From positions 15,282,001-15,346,000 of the forward strand of contig CM062214.1 in NCBI GenBank assembly GCA_031216445.1: a DNA stretch of 64,000 nt, given 5' to 3'. Under the pieces are notes generated by a model, which worked only from the letters and a program-made list of their open reading frames with translations, was not told the origin of the DNA and made no database searches. Source of the DNA: Lateolabrax maculatus. Taxonomy: Eukaryota; Chordata; Actinopteri; Acropomatiformes; Lateolabracidae. Shown in pieces: positions 1-13,217 of this stretch. Each line of letters starts with the position of its first letter. The stretch's first letter is position 1. A program made the position numbers and the translations under genes.

Positions 1-413
1 CAGGGAGACCATTAAACCTGTCTGTTTCTATAGCGAATGGTGATGTACTTGAACGTAACTGTGAACCCAGATCTTTTAGTTACATTCTGCTTTGCATAAA
101 GCTCTGCACTGTAGTTGTTTTTCATGAAACAATATGTTTGTAATTTAGGTATGTGTATTTACTGCATAGTAGCATTGTACCTATGAACATGTGCACAACA
201 TAGGACTTGAACTATGCATCTGACATTTGTGAGCAATGAGCATATTTTGACTTATCTAAAAGTAAAAAAAGTGTTTATATGTACGTTGAATATGTTTTAA
301 CACTCCAATGCTAGAATAACATGGTTCCTTTTGCAGTCTTGTAACCACACTTTTCAGACTTGACCTGTGAGTATCCCATATGCATCCACGGTTGCCATCT
401 TTCTCTCTCACAG
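1..413 (+). other. vwf: vwf intron sequence upstream of first visible exon
   Basis: AT-rich intron ending in a pyrimidine-rich tract and CAG at 411-413. No coding segment, repeat family or other feature was recognised here. Confidence 0.8.
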
Positions 414-2954
414 GTGAAGATGAAGAGGCCAGTGCTACTGGGCTCACAGGTGGAGATTGTGCGATCTGGTCAGTTTTACACTCTGCTGCTGGGGAAACAC
501 ATTTCCCTCAGTTGGGACAAGGGAACTCGCCTCATGGTTCACATCTCATCCACATACAGGGTACTAATGTATTATAACACTATTCTTGTTTGTTTTATTT
601 ACAGTATTCTATATGAAACATGTCCTTTTTGTTTCATACATTTTATTGTGTGCAGGGCCGGGTGTGCGGTCTGTGTGGTAACTTTGATGGGAATGTCAAC
701 AACGACTTGATGAGCAGTAACAACCAGCTGGAGGTGGACTCCTCACACTTTGGGAACTCCTGGAAGGTTATTCCCAGCTGTGCTGATGTAACACAGGTAA
801 ATCCTGGTCTCTCTCTCTCTAGCTTTGGTTCAATATTATTTATATCCATCTCCATCCATCTCTTAACCCTTGTGTTGTCCTCTGGGTCAAGGTGACCCGG
901 TGGCCGAAAATGTCCTTCTGTGTATGTAAATGTTGTTATGCATGACATTTGTGATTCTTGAAGCGGTTATCTTTTGTTTTTAGTTTGTTTCTTGACAATA
1001 GGAACAGAGTAAGAAACAGAATAAAGGAAAAGGATGACACAAACATATGATACATCACCTCGACCCAGAGGACAACACAAGGGTTAAAGGAGATTTTCTC
1101 CTTTATACCCAAAAATTGTCCCTGGAGATTTTTCATGTTTTACATTGTTAACAAAGTATCCCATAGACACACATTAGAAATGTATTGAGATATGCCTTTT
1201 AGTAGAATTAGAAACTGCTGCGAAATTCAGTACAGCCTACAAAACCTGCATTTGTGTAAAGACCAAAAAGATATTCAAATTCATTTTTATGTTAATACAA
1301 TTATTTTTTGAGGCATAAAAGTTTTTTTCTATGTTGGATCTTTGATTTAATTTAATTTTACATAATTGACATGCTTATTGTAGTCTTTGTTTTTGTAACC
1401 TGTCTAAGATATGGTTTAAAAAATATCTAATGAAGTTATACAGGCTGGATTGTAAGATAAATAAATCATTGTGAAAAACACTACCATTGTTGAGACAGTG
1501 GTCAAGTCAATGCCAAGTATGGGGAATGTGGTTGATATGTGGCTTGATAAAAAAGGAAGCACACTATGTGCCAACTGAGATGGATTATCTATGTTAGGCA
1601 AGTCTCTGCAAGTTGAGCTTTGCAAGTGACATGACCATAAAACCAATGGCTACCTGGAACGTTTAAAAATCAACCTCAAAATGTATACCATTTACCATCA
1701 TACTAAGTATGCAGGATTTGTAGTTAGTGTTCTGAAAAATGCAAAACCACGAGTATATAATTACAAACTATAACATTTGTAGTATAGGTCAAGATATTCT
1801 ACAGCACATTAACAAAGAGATAATACTGTCGCACTAAATTTGTGTGTGTTCTTGTGTGTTTAGATACCCGCTCCTTGCAGTGACAACATTGTCAAGTTGG
1901 TAACAGTGGAGCAGTCGTGTCGCGTGATCACTGGTCCTCTCTTTAGAGAATGCAACAGCCAGGTGAGTGTAATAACACACTACATATCCCATGAAACCAC
2001 ATGCATTGTTAGGTTGATGCACTGGGTCTTCTCTGTTTAGGTGGATGCAGAGCCATATGTAGAGATGTGTGTGGAGGCGGCATGCTCTTGTTCATCAGTG
2101 GGTGACTGTGCGTGTTTCTGTGACGTCATCGCGGCCTACAGTCAGGCCTGTTCAGAGAGGGGTGTATCCATCAGCTGGAGATCAAATGATCTTTGCCGTG
2201 AGTGTGAAGAATTTCTCCATGATCCACTCAAACATTTATCAATTTCATCATGTAGTTTTCTGGCTGCAATATACTTTGTCTTCATAAACAACAGACTTTG
2301 TCTCACATGTTTTGAAAATATGTCATGGTTGCTCAACAAAGCATCTTATAAACTGGTATAGTTAATGGTATAGTTGAGAAAATTAACTTGTTTTTTTTTG
2401 CATTTCTGAATACTTTATTATGAACGTCACAGCTCATATTTATCATGAAAAAAACACCTATGTAGTTAAGATTAGTCAAATATAGAGGCCCCAATTTGTC
2501 ACACAGTTAATAAGATAGTATATAATCTAACTTTTGTTTCCTTAGCCATGAGCTGTGAGGAGCTGAACCCCAAGAGCCCAGGTGTAGGGGAGGAGTTATG
2601 CCAGTGGAGGTATAATACGTGTGGCCCTGCCTGTCCGATCACCTGCCAGCATCCAGATCCCCTCCACTGTTCGCTTTCATGTACGGAAGGCTGCCATGCC
2701 TACTGTCCCCCAGGTGCGGAAAAAATACTCAATGGACTAAATACAGTATAGAGATAATTGGATACATTCTTGTACAAACATACAAGTAGTGTGGGCGAGT
2801 TTAACTTGTTTTTCTTAGGCCAACTATTGGATGAGGTGGCCATGCGTTGTGTAGATCCATCTCAGTGTCAGGTGTGTATCCATGAGGGTCAGAGAATCTC
2901 CCACGGCAACAAGGTCATCCTGAACCACGATGACCCTGAGCACTGCAAGATATG
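414..2954 (+). other. vwf: vwf D3 assembly (VWD3 end, C8-3, TIL-3)
   Basis: Six exons cover the end of the third VWD module (CGLCGNFDG in exon 656-796, then FGNSWKV), the cysteine-rich C8 module (1864-2197, with [14 protein letters not shown]) and the TIL/E module (2546-2954, with CQHPDP and GCHAYCPPG). In mammals D'D3 drives N-terminal dimer-to-multimer disulfide linkage and factor VIII binding. Only the C-terminal part of D3 is visible. Cysteine spacing is preserved against the mammalian protein. Confidence 0.93.
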
Positions 2955-5900
2955 GTAATACTGCATCCGAAACACTCAGCAACAAATCTGGATATTTCAA
3001 ATTTGGAATTAACTTTGTAATATGTTTTTAGTCAGGACCACTTGAAGAAACTTGATCTCCATGCAGTAAGAGATATTTTACAGCACGATGTATTTGGCGG
3101 TATGGCTCTGTTCTGTGATTTCTTCCATGTGCACACATGGAGAGCCTAAGGCAGTGAGAGAAGCAGCAAGGATCACTGTAGGGTATGGAACAGAGCAGGC
3201 GTCAGTGACAACAGAAATGACATTGATTAGTCAGACATAGCATGAAAAGTAGGGGCTGGGGTGGAAGCGGCTTGCGAAGCGGCTTGCGGAGGAAGCAGCA
3301 AGGATAGACAGGCTGAAGAAGCTTAAATAGGGCACCCTGTATGAGATCGCCAATAGATGCATCGAAGGGAATCAGCTGATTCATCAGCTGATGTGGCTGC
3401 TGGATTGGCCTTGGTCAGCTGATGTAGCTGGGACTGTGAGCTGAGCTTGACTCCATGGCCTGCCTGATCTAACGCAATGCTTAATTCTTTGCACATTTTA
3501 AGATGCTTTCTTTTTCTTTTTTGAAGTCACTGTGACAACAACACGCTGAGCTGTGAAGTTTGTTCCTCCATCACCATTTTCACCACTCCCACACCAACAC
3601 CTGCCTATGCCGGCTTCACGACCCTGCCCTTCTCTACTCTGATGCCTGAGGGCATGTGTGACCGTGCCATGGATCTGGCATTCCTATTGGATGGTTCAGA
3701 AGCCCTGAGCGAAGACGAATTCAAGGCAACCAAAGAGTTTATCCTGGGAGTGGTTGAACGTTTCCGCATGGGTTCAGCTCACACTCGAGCCACAGTGCTG
3801 CTTTACCACTCTGGAGTCAAAACATATGACCTGCAGGTAGATAAACATATATTGTACGTGTGTGACAAAGAAATGTGTTGATTCCTGGATGAAAATGCAG
3901 TACTGCAGTAAGCATTCTGTGGAATAATACTACATTGATCAAATTTAGCTCAGAAATAAGCTGCTTTGCTGACAGAAATTGAATGTCACAGTGAAGGTCT
4001 ACACCTCGCGGCTTGATCTTCCCGTTTTCTCCCTCGTATATGTCTATAGGTTCAAAAGTGGCTGTTTAAGAAGACTGTACATGAGCTGCATTACACAGGA
4101 GGAGATGCAGCCTTCTTGGATGAGGCTGTCAAGTATCTGGCTATCAACATCTATGACAAGAACAAGCGTGAGCACGCCGGCCGCGTTGCCATCATTTTGA
4201 CTGCTAGTGCCAACCCTCGCCCCGTCCGTGCCATCACCAAGATGCTCCGCAAGAAAAGCATCACCACCCTGACAGTGGCTCTGGGTCCCGGGGTAAACAT
4301 GGGGCAGATTAATGACATCACCAAGGCCAACCCAGAAAACAGGGCCTATGTGCTTAGCAGCACAGGTGAGCTGCCTGATCGCCTGTTAGAGCTGACAGAT
4401 TACCTCTGCACCTTGGGGCTGGAGCCTGAGGTGGTGAAACCAAAGCCCACTCCAGGTAAAGCCCACCAGAGCACGACCACCACAACCTCGGCTCCTCGTC
4501 TGGAGCCCAACCCCACACAACACCGCCCCAGCACCCTTATGTCCACCTCACCCTCTGGCCTGTCTCCCATCACCACAATGCAGTCTCCCATCTCTCCAGC
4601 CAAAGATGTGACATTCATCCTGGAAGGCTCTGATTCAGTCGGCGAGGTCAACTTTAACAAGTCGCTCCTCTTCCTGGAGGAAGTCATCTCCCAGCTGACA
4701 CAGGAGGAGGAGTTCATTCGTATCACTGTGATCCAGTACTCGGTGACGGTCACTGTGGAGATCAGTCGGTGGGAGTTGAGGCGGCAGAGGACCCTACTGC
4801 TGCAACGACTGAGAGAGATTCATTGGAGGGGTGGAAGTAAGACGAACACAGGTGCAGCTGTGACTAGGACTTTTGAAGAAATTGCTACGGTCCAGCCTAC
4901 ACGCGGCCCCACCCCCCCTCAGCTGGTCTTCCTCGTGACGGAAAACCCACCGACAGACACGGTGAGGCGCCCGCCGTCTACGAGCACCCAAACGCATGTG
5001 TATCCCATTGGTGTTGGGCCAAAAGTACGTGAGATTGACTTGATACCATTCAGCTCCCCTCAACGCCCGCTGATGGTTGACGACTACAACAGTCTGAAGA
5101 CCCTAGTCCACCGCGTAGTCAATATCACCAAGACCACAGTCAGGCCTCGCTCTCCTACACTGCCACCGCTGGTTCTCCCAACACTCTCCAGCCTGCCACC
5201 CTCAGGTATAAATAACACACTCTTTTCAATCCTTCAGTCCACAAAGAGTCCTTAGACTGTATTAATTTGTGAGCATATCTTTGCACAGTGCCGTGTAAGA
5301 AGCCTATGGATGTGTTGATCCTGTTGAAGGCTGGAGAGCAGCTGGAGGACATGAAGACATTTGTCAAAGCTTTCATCAATATTGCTGACATAGGTAGGTG
5401 TGACCCAGTCCCTAAATACATTTTTTATGTAATGCCTGCAGTGATTTAACCCCTTGATTATGTGTGCAGGACTGAATGACACTCAGGTGAGTGTGGCTCA
5501 GTATGGAGACACCAACACAGCAGAGCTCACGTGGAGGGATGAACAGAGCAAATCAAACCTCCTGAAACTGGTGGAGAACATACGAAGCAGGACCGCAGCT
5601 GCCCCTGCACTAGGTAGTGGATATATAATGTGTGCACACACATTAAAGCAGAAACACACTCTCGCACACACGCTCACTGCTCTGTCTGTCTGCAGGCTCT
5701 GCGCTGCGATTCGCTGTGCAGACGGCCATTTCGCCACTCAGTGGTGGACGACTCGGTGTGGCCAAGGTTGTGGTGATGTTGGTGACTGACAAATCAGCTG
5801 ATGATGTCAAAGAAGCAGCTAACGAGGCACTGGCAGCGGGTAAATAAGTCACCCTTGACATGATTAACTGAGTTCAAAATTCAGTTGGTGTGTTTCTGTC

Positions 5901-6128
5901 CTCCATCTTACTCTGTCACAGATCTGCTGTAGTTTCACTTATAAGAGTCTCTTCCCTCAGGTGTGTCAGTGTTCCCCATTGGAGTGGGACCAAGATATGA
6001 CAAGAGTGAGCTTAGTGTGCTTGGTAACCATGCCAACCAAGACAACACTCTGCACTTAAATAGCATGGATCAATTACTGATGTTGCTGACTCTGGACCGT
6101 GATTACACAGAGAGAATCTGCAGAGGTG

Positions 6129-6162
<34 letters not shown>

Positions 6163-9100
6163 TACAGTATAATTATTCCAGGTAAAAATGGTTGAGTATA
6201 AGAAATAAATCTGTTTTTTAGTATAGTGTAGTAATAATACATTATGGTAAGGATAATTAATCATATTGATGGTATTGGTTATTTGTTTTGGCTCTCAGCT
6301 GGTCCACCAGGAGTGTGTGTTGATGATAATGGAAATGAGAGAAAGGTGAGTAATGTATGCTGAGGTTGAACACAAGCAACAGCAGTACAGCAACCTTTCA
6401 CAGCCATTACAGTATTACTTGTAATGAATTGTGTGTCCCTCTGTTAATGTGTTTCAGCCTGGTGAGTCATGGCTGCTGGAGGACGGCTGCCACTCTCTCA
6501 TGTGCCACCCCAGTGGGGCGGTGACAGTACAGAACCATAAAGTCAGCTGTGACAGACTGGAGCCGCCGGCCTGCAGAAACAACATGCCACCTGTCAGAGT
6601 TCAGGAGACCTGTGGCTGCCACTGGGAATGCCCTTGTATGTACATCAAACGAAGCAAATAGCTTCTGAAGTTTCTAGCATCACACTTAACCTGTCTATAT
6701 TAAGTGCACAACATTTCCCACTTGGGCTGTTAACAATGCATGCTGGAGGCTTGCTCTCCAGTCTATTTATACAGACTGTTAATGGATCACATGTTTCTGG
6801 CTATAAAAAAACACTCTCTCTTCCTCCTGTCTGGTGTGTGTTGACAGGCATGTGTATGGGGAGCTCCACCAATCATGTGGTGAGGTATGACGGCTTGGCG
6901 CTCAGGCTGGATGGGGAGGGTTTGTGCGCCTACACACTTCTCACTGTCAGCAGAGGCGTCAGTGAAGGGTCAGAGGTCAAACTCTACAGTGGACCTTGTC
7001 AGGACTCGGCGAATTACAACCAGGTCTGCATGAAAGCCATGGAGGTGATCCACGGATCGCATAAACTGCTGCTGAAGGATGATATGACGGTAAGCTGTGT
7101 GCGTAGCTGGTCAGGATACCTGCACTGACACTGATATTCATCACTTTATGTGGGTCTATAAAGGGTTATTTACTAACTGTCTGTGTCTGTGTTTGTTTGA
7201 GCAGGCAGTGATTGATCGGGAAGAGCTTTCGCTGCCGTGGCGGTACGCTGGCCTCGAGCTTGTGCGTTATGGAGGAGTGATGCTGCAGCTGAAGTCAGAC
7301 CACGGCTATGTACTGACTTTCACTCCTCAGAGCAATGAGTTTACCATCACACTGCTCAGCTCCACCACCACCGGCAACACTGCTGGACTCTGCGGTAACA
7401 TAAATACAGACCCATTCACTCAAAACTGTAAAATAAGTCTGCCCTGTTTGTCTCCTTCCTCTAATTTATTCTCTTTCTGTATCGCTCTTCCAGGTGCCTG
7501 TGTGGAGGAGAAGTTTAACGTCCTTTCCTTACATAATGGCAGCTCGACCACCGACCAGTCAGCCTTCGTCTCAGACTGGACTGTGGCTGTAGATGGCGGT
7601 GTGTGTCTGCCAAAGAGAAAGGCAGTGTGTGTGTCTGGGGCAGCGATGGGATGTCAGGCCCTGCGTTCGGAGGTGTTTGAACCGTGCCACGCGCACATTC
7701 CTGTCCAGGTGTTCCTGGCAAAGTGTGAGGAGCAGGCATGTGAGGAGTCAGATGTGTGCGAGCTCATTTCTGCCTACGCACGCCTCTGTAGACAGAGAGG
7801 TGTGTGTGTGGACTGGAGGAGCCCCCACCTCTGCCGTAAGTCAGTTTTCGATGTGTGGATGTGTGTTTGTTTCAATTCACTCGCTGCAGTGGGCAAGTTT
7901 TAATACCCAGTCTTAACCTTGACCTAAACTTTAGCCTGATCTGTGTGTTACAGCATTACAGTGTCCCAGCTCCATGGAGTATGATGCATGTCGGACAGGT
8001 TGTGTAGAGGACTGTGGTAGCATACAGATGTTGCCAGGCGACTGGTCCGTTGCCAGGGGTAACGAGTCCTCCTGTATGGACACACCTACTGAGGGCTGTT
8101 TCTGTACTGGAGGGACACTTTTGCATCAGGGACAGTGTGTATCACCAGAAGCATGCAAGCAGTGTGTTGACCCTCATGGACACACGTATTCGGTGAGACA
8201 CAGGACAAGACAAATATGACTGAATGTGTGAGAAAGTGATGCAAAATCTAAATCAACTTCTTAATTACAGAAACACACGCTAATAGAAATTACATTGGAG
8301 CAACCATGGAGGTGTTCAGCATTAAAATGTGCCATGATTGCCCTCTAGTGTTTAGTTCTAATATAACCAAATACTGCAATAAGAAAGAACATGGCTTGAT
8401 TTGTTTGTACAGTATATGCAGAGTTGGGTGCCAGATGAGAACCCATGTTTGATTTGCATGTGTTTGGACCAACAACACATCAACTGCACTGCCCGGCCCT
8501 GCAATGACGTCAAAGGCAAGTACCCTTTCTGTTACTGCTGCTTATGCTCATACAGTAGTAATTCTTTCCTGGTTGGTCTAAAAGTTAAAAAATATTACCA
8601 GTGTTGCATTGTGGTTTTAGAAGTAACCTTTATAATGAACCATCTGTATGTGTGTGTAGCTCCAGTGTGTGGACCCTGTGAGATCCTGAGGGAGAGGAGA
8701 GAGTCTAAATGCTGCCCAGAGTACGAGTGTGGTATGTAAGAATAAATTGTGAAAATGTTTCTATTTTCAGATCCAATATTACAGTAGCCTCATCAGATGA
8801 GAGAGGGAAGAACAGACCTATTAGTGTTCAATATAAGCAGTGTGTGTGTGTGCACCTAGAAGAAATATTGGAAGGTTGGTGTTGAACACCACAATTTATT
8901 GCTACAGATAAATGAATTAACCTCTACCACCTTTTATATTGAAAAAAAGTGTAGAGCTGATTTAAAATACATTTAAAAATTTTGTCCATCTCCAAATAAG
9001 TTTTTTAATGCTCTGTACTTATCAGGCACTGATAAGAAGTGTATATCTTGCCTAATTGCAACAGACACTCTGTCACTTTTCAGTGTGTGATCTTGTGAGT

Positions 9101-12100
9101 TGTGACCTACCTGAAGTGCCCCGCTGTGAGGATGGTCAGACTGTGGTCCTGAAAAACCCTGGTGAATGCCAGGCAATACACGAGTGCGGTATGTAATTTA
9201 CACATTCTCTGTGATGTTCGAGCTCTGCTCTGTTCTGGCACACACACAGACAGACATGAAACAGAGCACACATCCATGTGATCTATTTCACATGTTTCCC
9301 CTTCATCTCTTTTCCCTCTCAGTCTGCAAAAAGGAAGATTGTGCTCTTCAAGCGCCCCCAGCCTGTCCAGCACATCGCCAACTGTCAGTGAAAAAGACAA
9401 AGTGCTGCGACGTGTTTGAATGTGTGTGCAACTGCCAGAACTCCACCCACACGTGCCCTGCTGGGTTCATCACATCCTCTTCTACCAACGACTGTGGCTG
9501 CACAGAAACCAACTGCCTGCCCGACAAGGTGAGTGTGCATTTGGATGCGACTTTAAATGTTTCCATTTGTGCGCTGTTACTGTTTAAACTACACTGTTTT
9601 ATTATTGTGTGTCTCTCCAGGTGTGTGTGGTTGGGGCCGTGGTTCACCCAGTGGGGAGTGAATGGGAGGAAGGGTGCGAGAAGTGCAGCTGCACCCAGCT
9701 ACGGGACAAAGACACATCACTGCACATTGCTCAGTGTACCCCACCTGTGTGTGATCGAACCTGCCCACGGGTGAGACACACACACACACACACATAAATC
9801 AAACATACATTTGCATTGTGGTTCTATAACCATGAATTCTTATATATCAATAATATATTCCAGGGATCCACATACACGCCATCAAAAGGAGAGTGCTGTG
9901 GGAAGTGCACACCATCCAGCTGTGTGGAGTCAGAGGGAAATATGCGAGGGGACACACTGATTGGGGGAAACCTCAGACATGTATGTGTGCAGAGAAATCA
10001 TAAATGCCTGTATAATAAAAGCAACCAATTCTAAGTAATTACTCTTTTCCCGTAATTGTCAGTAGCACTCACACATTGTAGTGTCCTGCATGGCAAACCC
10101 CACTGATTTGGTACAGGTTTTGACAGATATAATGTTTCTCCTGCAACAGTGGAATGTGCAGAATTGTATATACAGCTTAATGTATTTTTTAAAATAACTA
10201 TTACTCTGCTCAGGCAATATATTTCTGGCTGTATGTACAGAAATATGACAAACGTATATTGTCAATGCAGCCATTCCTCTCTTTTAGTTGATTTTAATCT
10301 CATCTCTGTCTGTTTATAGGTGGGAGAGATATGGCAGTCTCCACATGAAAAGTGTGTGTTACATCAGTGTGTGAGAGTGAAAGACGAGTTATTCATCTCT
10401 GCAACAAACGTCAGCTGCTCTGTTATGGACACCCCATCCTGCCCGCTGGGAACAGCGTTACGCTGCGACACCCAGGATTGCTGCCCCCGCTGTCGTTGCG
10501 GTAAATGCACATGCAAATGTGCAATTACACACATTGGAAAACATAAACAAAAAACAAATAAACAGCCATAGCAATTGGTACAGCAGTTGGGTTGGGAGAC
10601 TGCCCTTCAATTAGAAAATGACTGAATCATCAAGCTTTTACTCCACTAACTTCTCCTTTAGTCATATCACACATGCAGTTTATATACCAAGTTGCAGTCA
10701 CAGTGTCTGTCCAGCAGATGGCTCTCTTATATTGGCGTCAATTATCCTGACCTGACCGAACAAAGCCTGGGGTTTAACTCACTGTTTAATGAATGGCAAA
10801 ACAATTATTTTTGCTCTTCTCCCTGCAGCTCCAGTGGATGCGTGTGTCCTCAACAACACTGTGATAGGCGTAAGTCATGCAGAAAACCATCACTCTTCTT
10901 TCATTTTAGAACATTTTAGATGACACTTTCAGTCATTCATCTGGATCTGTGTGTGTTTGTACAGGCAGGGGAGAGGCTGATGGTGGATGTGTGTACACAC
11001 TGTGAGTGTATGGTGGAGGACGGTGTCGTGAGGAAATACAAACTGTCCTGCAGGAGAATCAGCTGTCCCCCTTGCCCCATGGTAACCATCATCCCATCAT
11101 TATTTTTTTTATCATCACCATTATCATTTGTCATCATCATCATGACTAACCCATAACTTCAAACATCCATCATTTTCATTAGTGATTCTCTAATCCACTG
11201 ACCACATTCCCTCCCTGGTCAGTCATCATTAAATCGTGGCCACAAGGTTTTCCAAGATTGATTCTATTCACAGAGGTAAATAGTGAATTATTTATTGGCC
11301 CAAATGGGGCCAGACAAATGTTTGTCTTTGTATTTACAGTAATTTCCTGCTGATGTCCTCCTATATGAACTAACATGAAATACTAAGCACTATGTTTTCA
11401 GGGATACACTCTGGAGAAGGAGGAAGATGCTTGCTGTGGTCGATGTGTTGCTACTACCTGCTTCATGCAAAGGCCAGGTGGAAAACAAATCAGTCTGCCG
11501 GTAGGTACTTTACAGAAAAGGCGATGCCTTGCTGATGAATACTGTCACAAACACAGTATACAGACATACTGTAGCACTTTTTTATTGTTGCAAGAAATCT
11601 CTATAGTGATGACATTGTTTATATGTTTTTATACAGACTTTTTTTCTTGCTGGTTTTAGCCCGATACTACATTACACTATACTATAAAATACTGTTCTAT
11701 GTAATGATATAGTATGCTATACCAGACTAAACTATGCTATACTCTATTATACTACCATGCTATACTATGTTATAGTATACTTTAGTATTAAGTACTATGC
11801 TATGCCACACTACACTATACTATATTAAAGTGTTATTATATAATGCCATACTATGCTATAATAAACTTTAATGTACTACACTACATGATATTATGCTGTA
11901 CTGTGCTATGCAATGCTATACTACACTATGCTATGCTGTACTATACTTTACTCCACTATACCAGACTATGCTATGGTATACTATATCATAGTATACAGTA
12001 CTATATAATATTATTCTATAATACGCTATACTGTAATATATTATAATATACTTTACAATATTATACTATACTGTTATATTATACTATTGTATATTATACT

Positions 12101-13217
12101 ATACTGTACTATGTTATACTTTTTTTATACTATCCTAATCCATAATATATTATACTACACTATATTATATTATACTGTACTATACTATACATATTATGCA
12201 ATACTACGCTATGCTACACTATACTCTACTATACTATATACCATATTCCTTGGATCATTACAGTTTTGTTGCAAAAAAAAAAAAAAGACATGGCCTCATA
12301 GAGTTTGTGTACACTAGAAATGTAATATTTTAAATGAAGAGAACAGCTTTTCAGAAGCAGAGATGCCTCTCTCCCTCCAGGTGAACACCACAAGCGAGGA
12401 CGGTTGCAACCTGTATACCTGTGGTGTAAACAATAAAGGAGACCTTGTCCTGCAGACCAGATTGACCACCTGCCCTCCCTTTGACCGCCAAGCTTGCCTG
12501 GACCAGGGGGTACAGCTGCAACACAATTTGCCCTCTATCCCACTCTCAGTACTCAGACACACCTCTCTATCTGCCACAAATTTGTATTAAATGTTTCTCT
12601 CCTGTTTGTTTTCAGGGGAAAGTCAGCCGGATTGGAACAACCTGCTGTGAGCTGTGTAAGTAGAGTTGTGCCCTCTGCAAGACTGGTGCAATAGTTTGAA
12701 AAATCTGGACGCTCTGATTTTAATAAGAGTGTGTGCATGTGTGAAGGTACGGAGCCAGAGTGTCGGAGGACAGTGGGAACGCTTAACTACATCAAAGTGG
12801 ATGATTGCCAATCAGAGCACCAGGTAGAACTGCACTACTGTGAGGTAAGAGACAACACACACATACACACACATACACACACACACACACATATTTAAGG
12901 ATGATTAATACTAGGATTAGCCTACAAAGTTCAATGAAATCATAACACTGTCCCTCACCGTCCCACCCTTTCTCTCTCTCCCTGTGGTGCTGTCCATCCA
13001 TCCATCTGTCTGTCTGTCTGTCTGTCTAACAGGGCAAATGTCGCAGTAAGTCCATGTACTCCCTGGAGAGGGCCGCTGTGGAGCAGGAGTGTGTGTGTTG
13101 TGCTGCTGTGGAGACGGAGCCTTTCAGTGTTCCTGTCCTGTGTGCCAACGGCACTCGTAGCCACCACACTGTCCTGTCTGTTACTGCATGCGACTGTCTG
13201 TCCAAACACTGCACCTA

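Larger units (their letters stand above)
8413..12655 (+). other. vwf: vwf VWC module string with RGD
   Basis: Twelve short exons encode the repeated cysteine-rich VWC modules (CCPEYEC, CCDVFEC, CCGKC, CCPRCRC, CCGRC and similar signatures). The integrin-binding tripeptide RGD is retained at 9945-9953 (MRGDT), where human VWF has PRGDS in C4. The intron after 8515 uses a GC donor. The intron 11501-12380 contains a long TACTA-type low-complexity block. Confidence 0.92.

Noticed and set aside
11843..12317. Open frames of 67-76 codons across the TACTA-rich block
   Set aside because: They translate a simple repeat (Tyr/Leu/Ile-rich) and have no coding signature.
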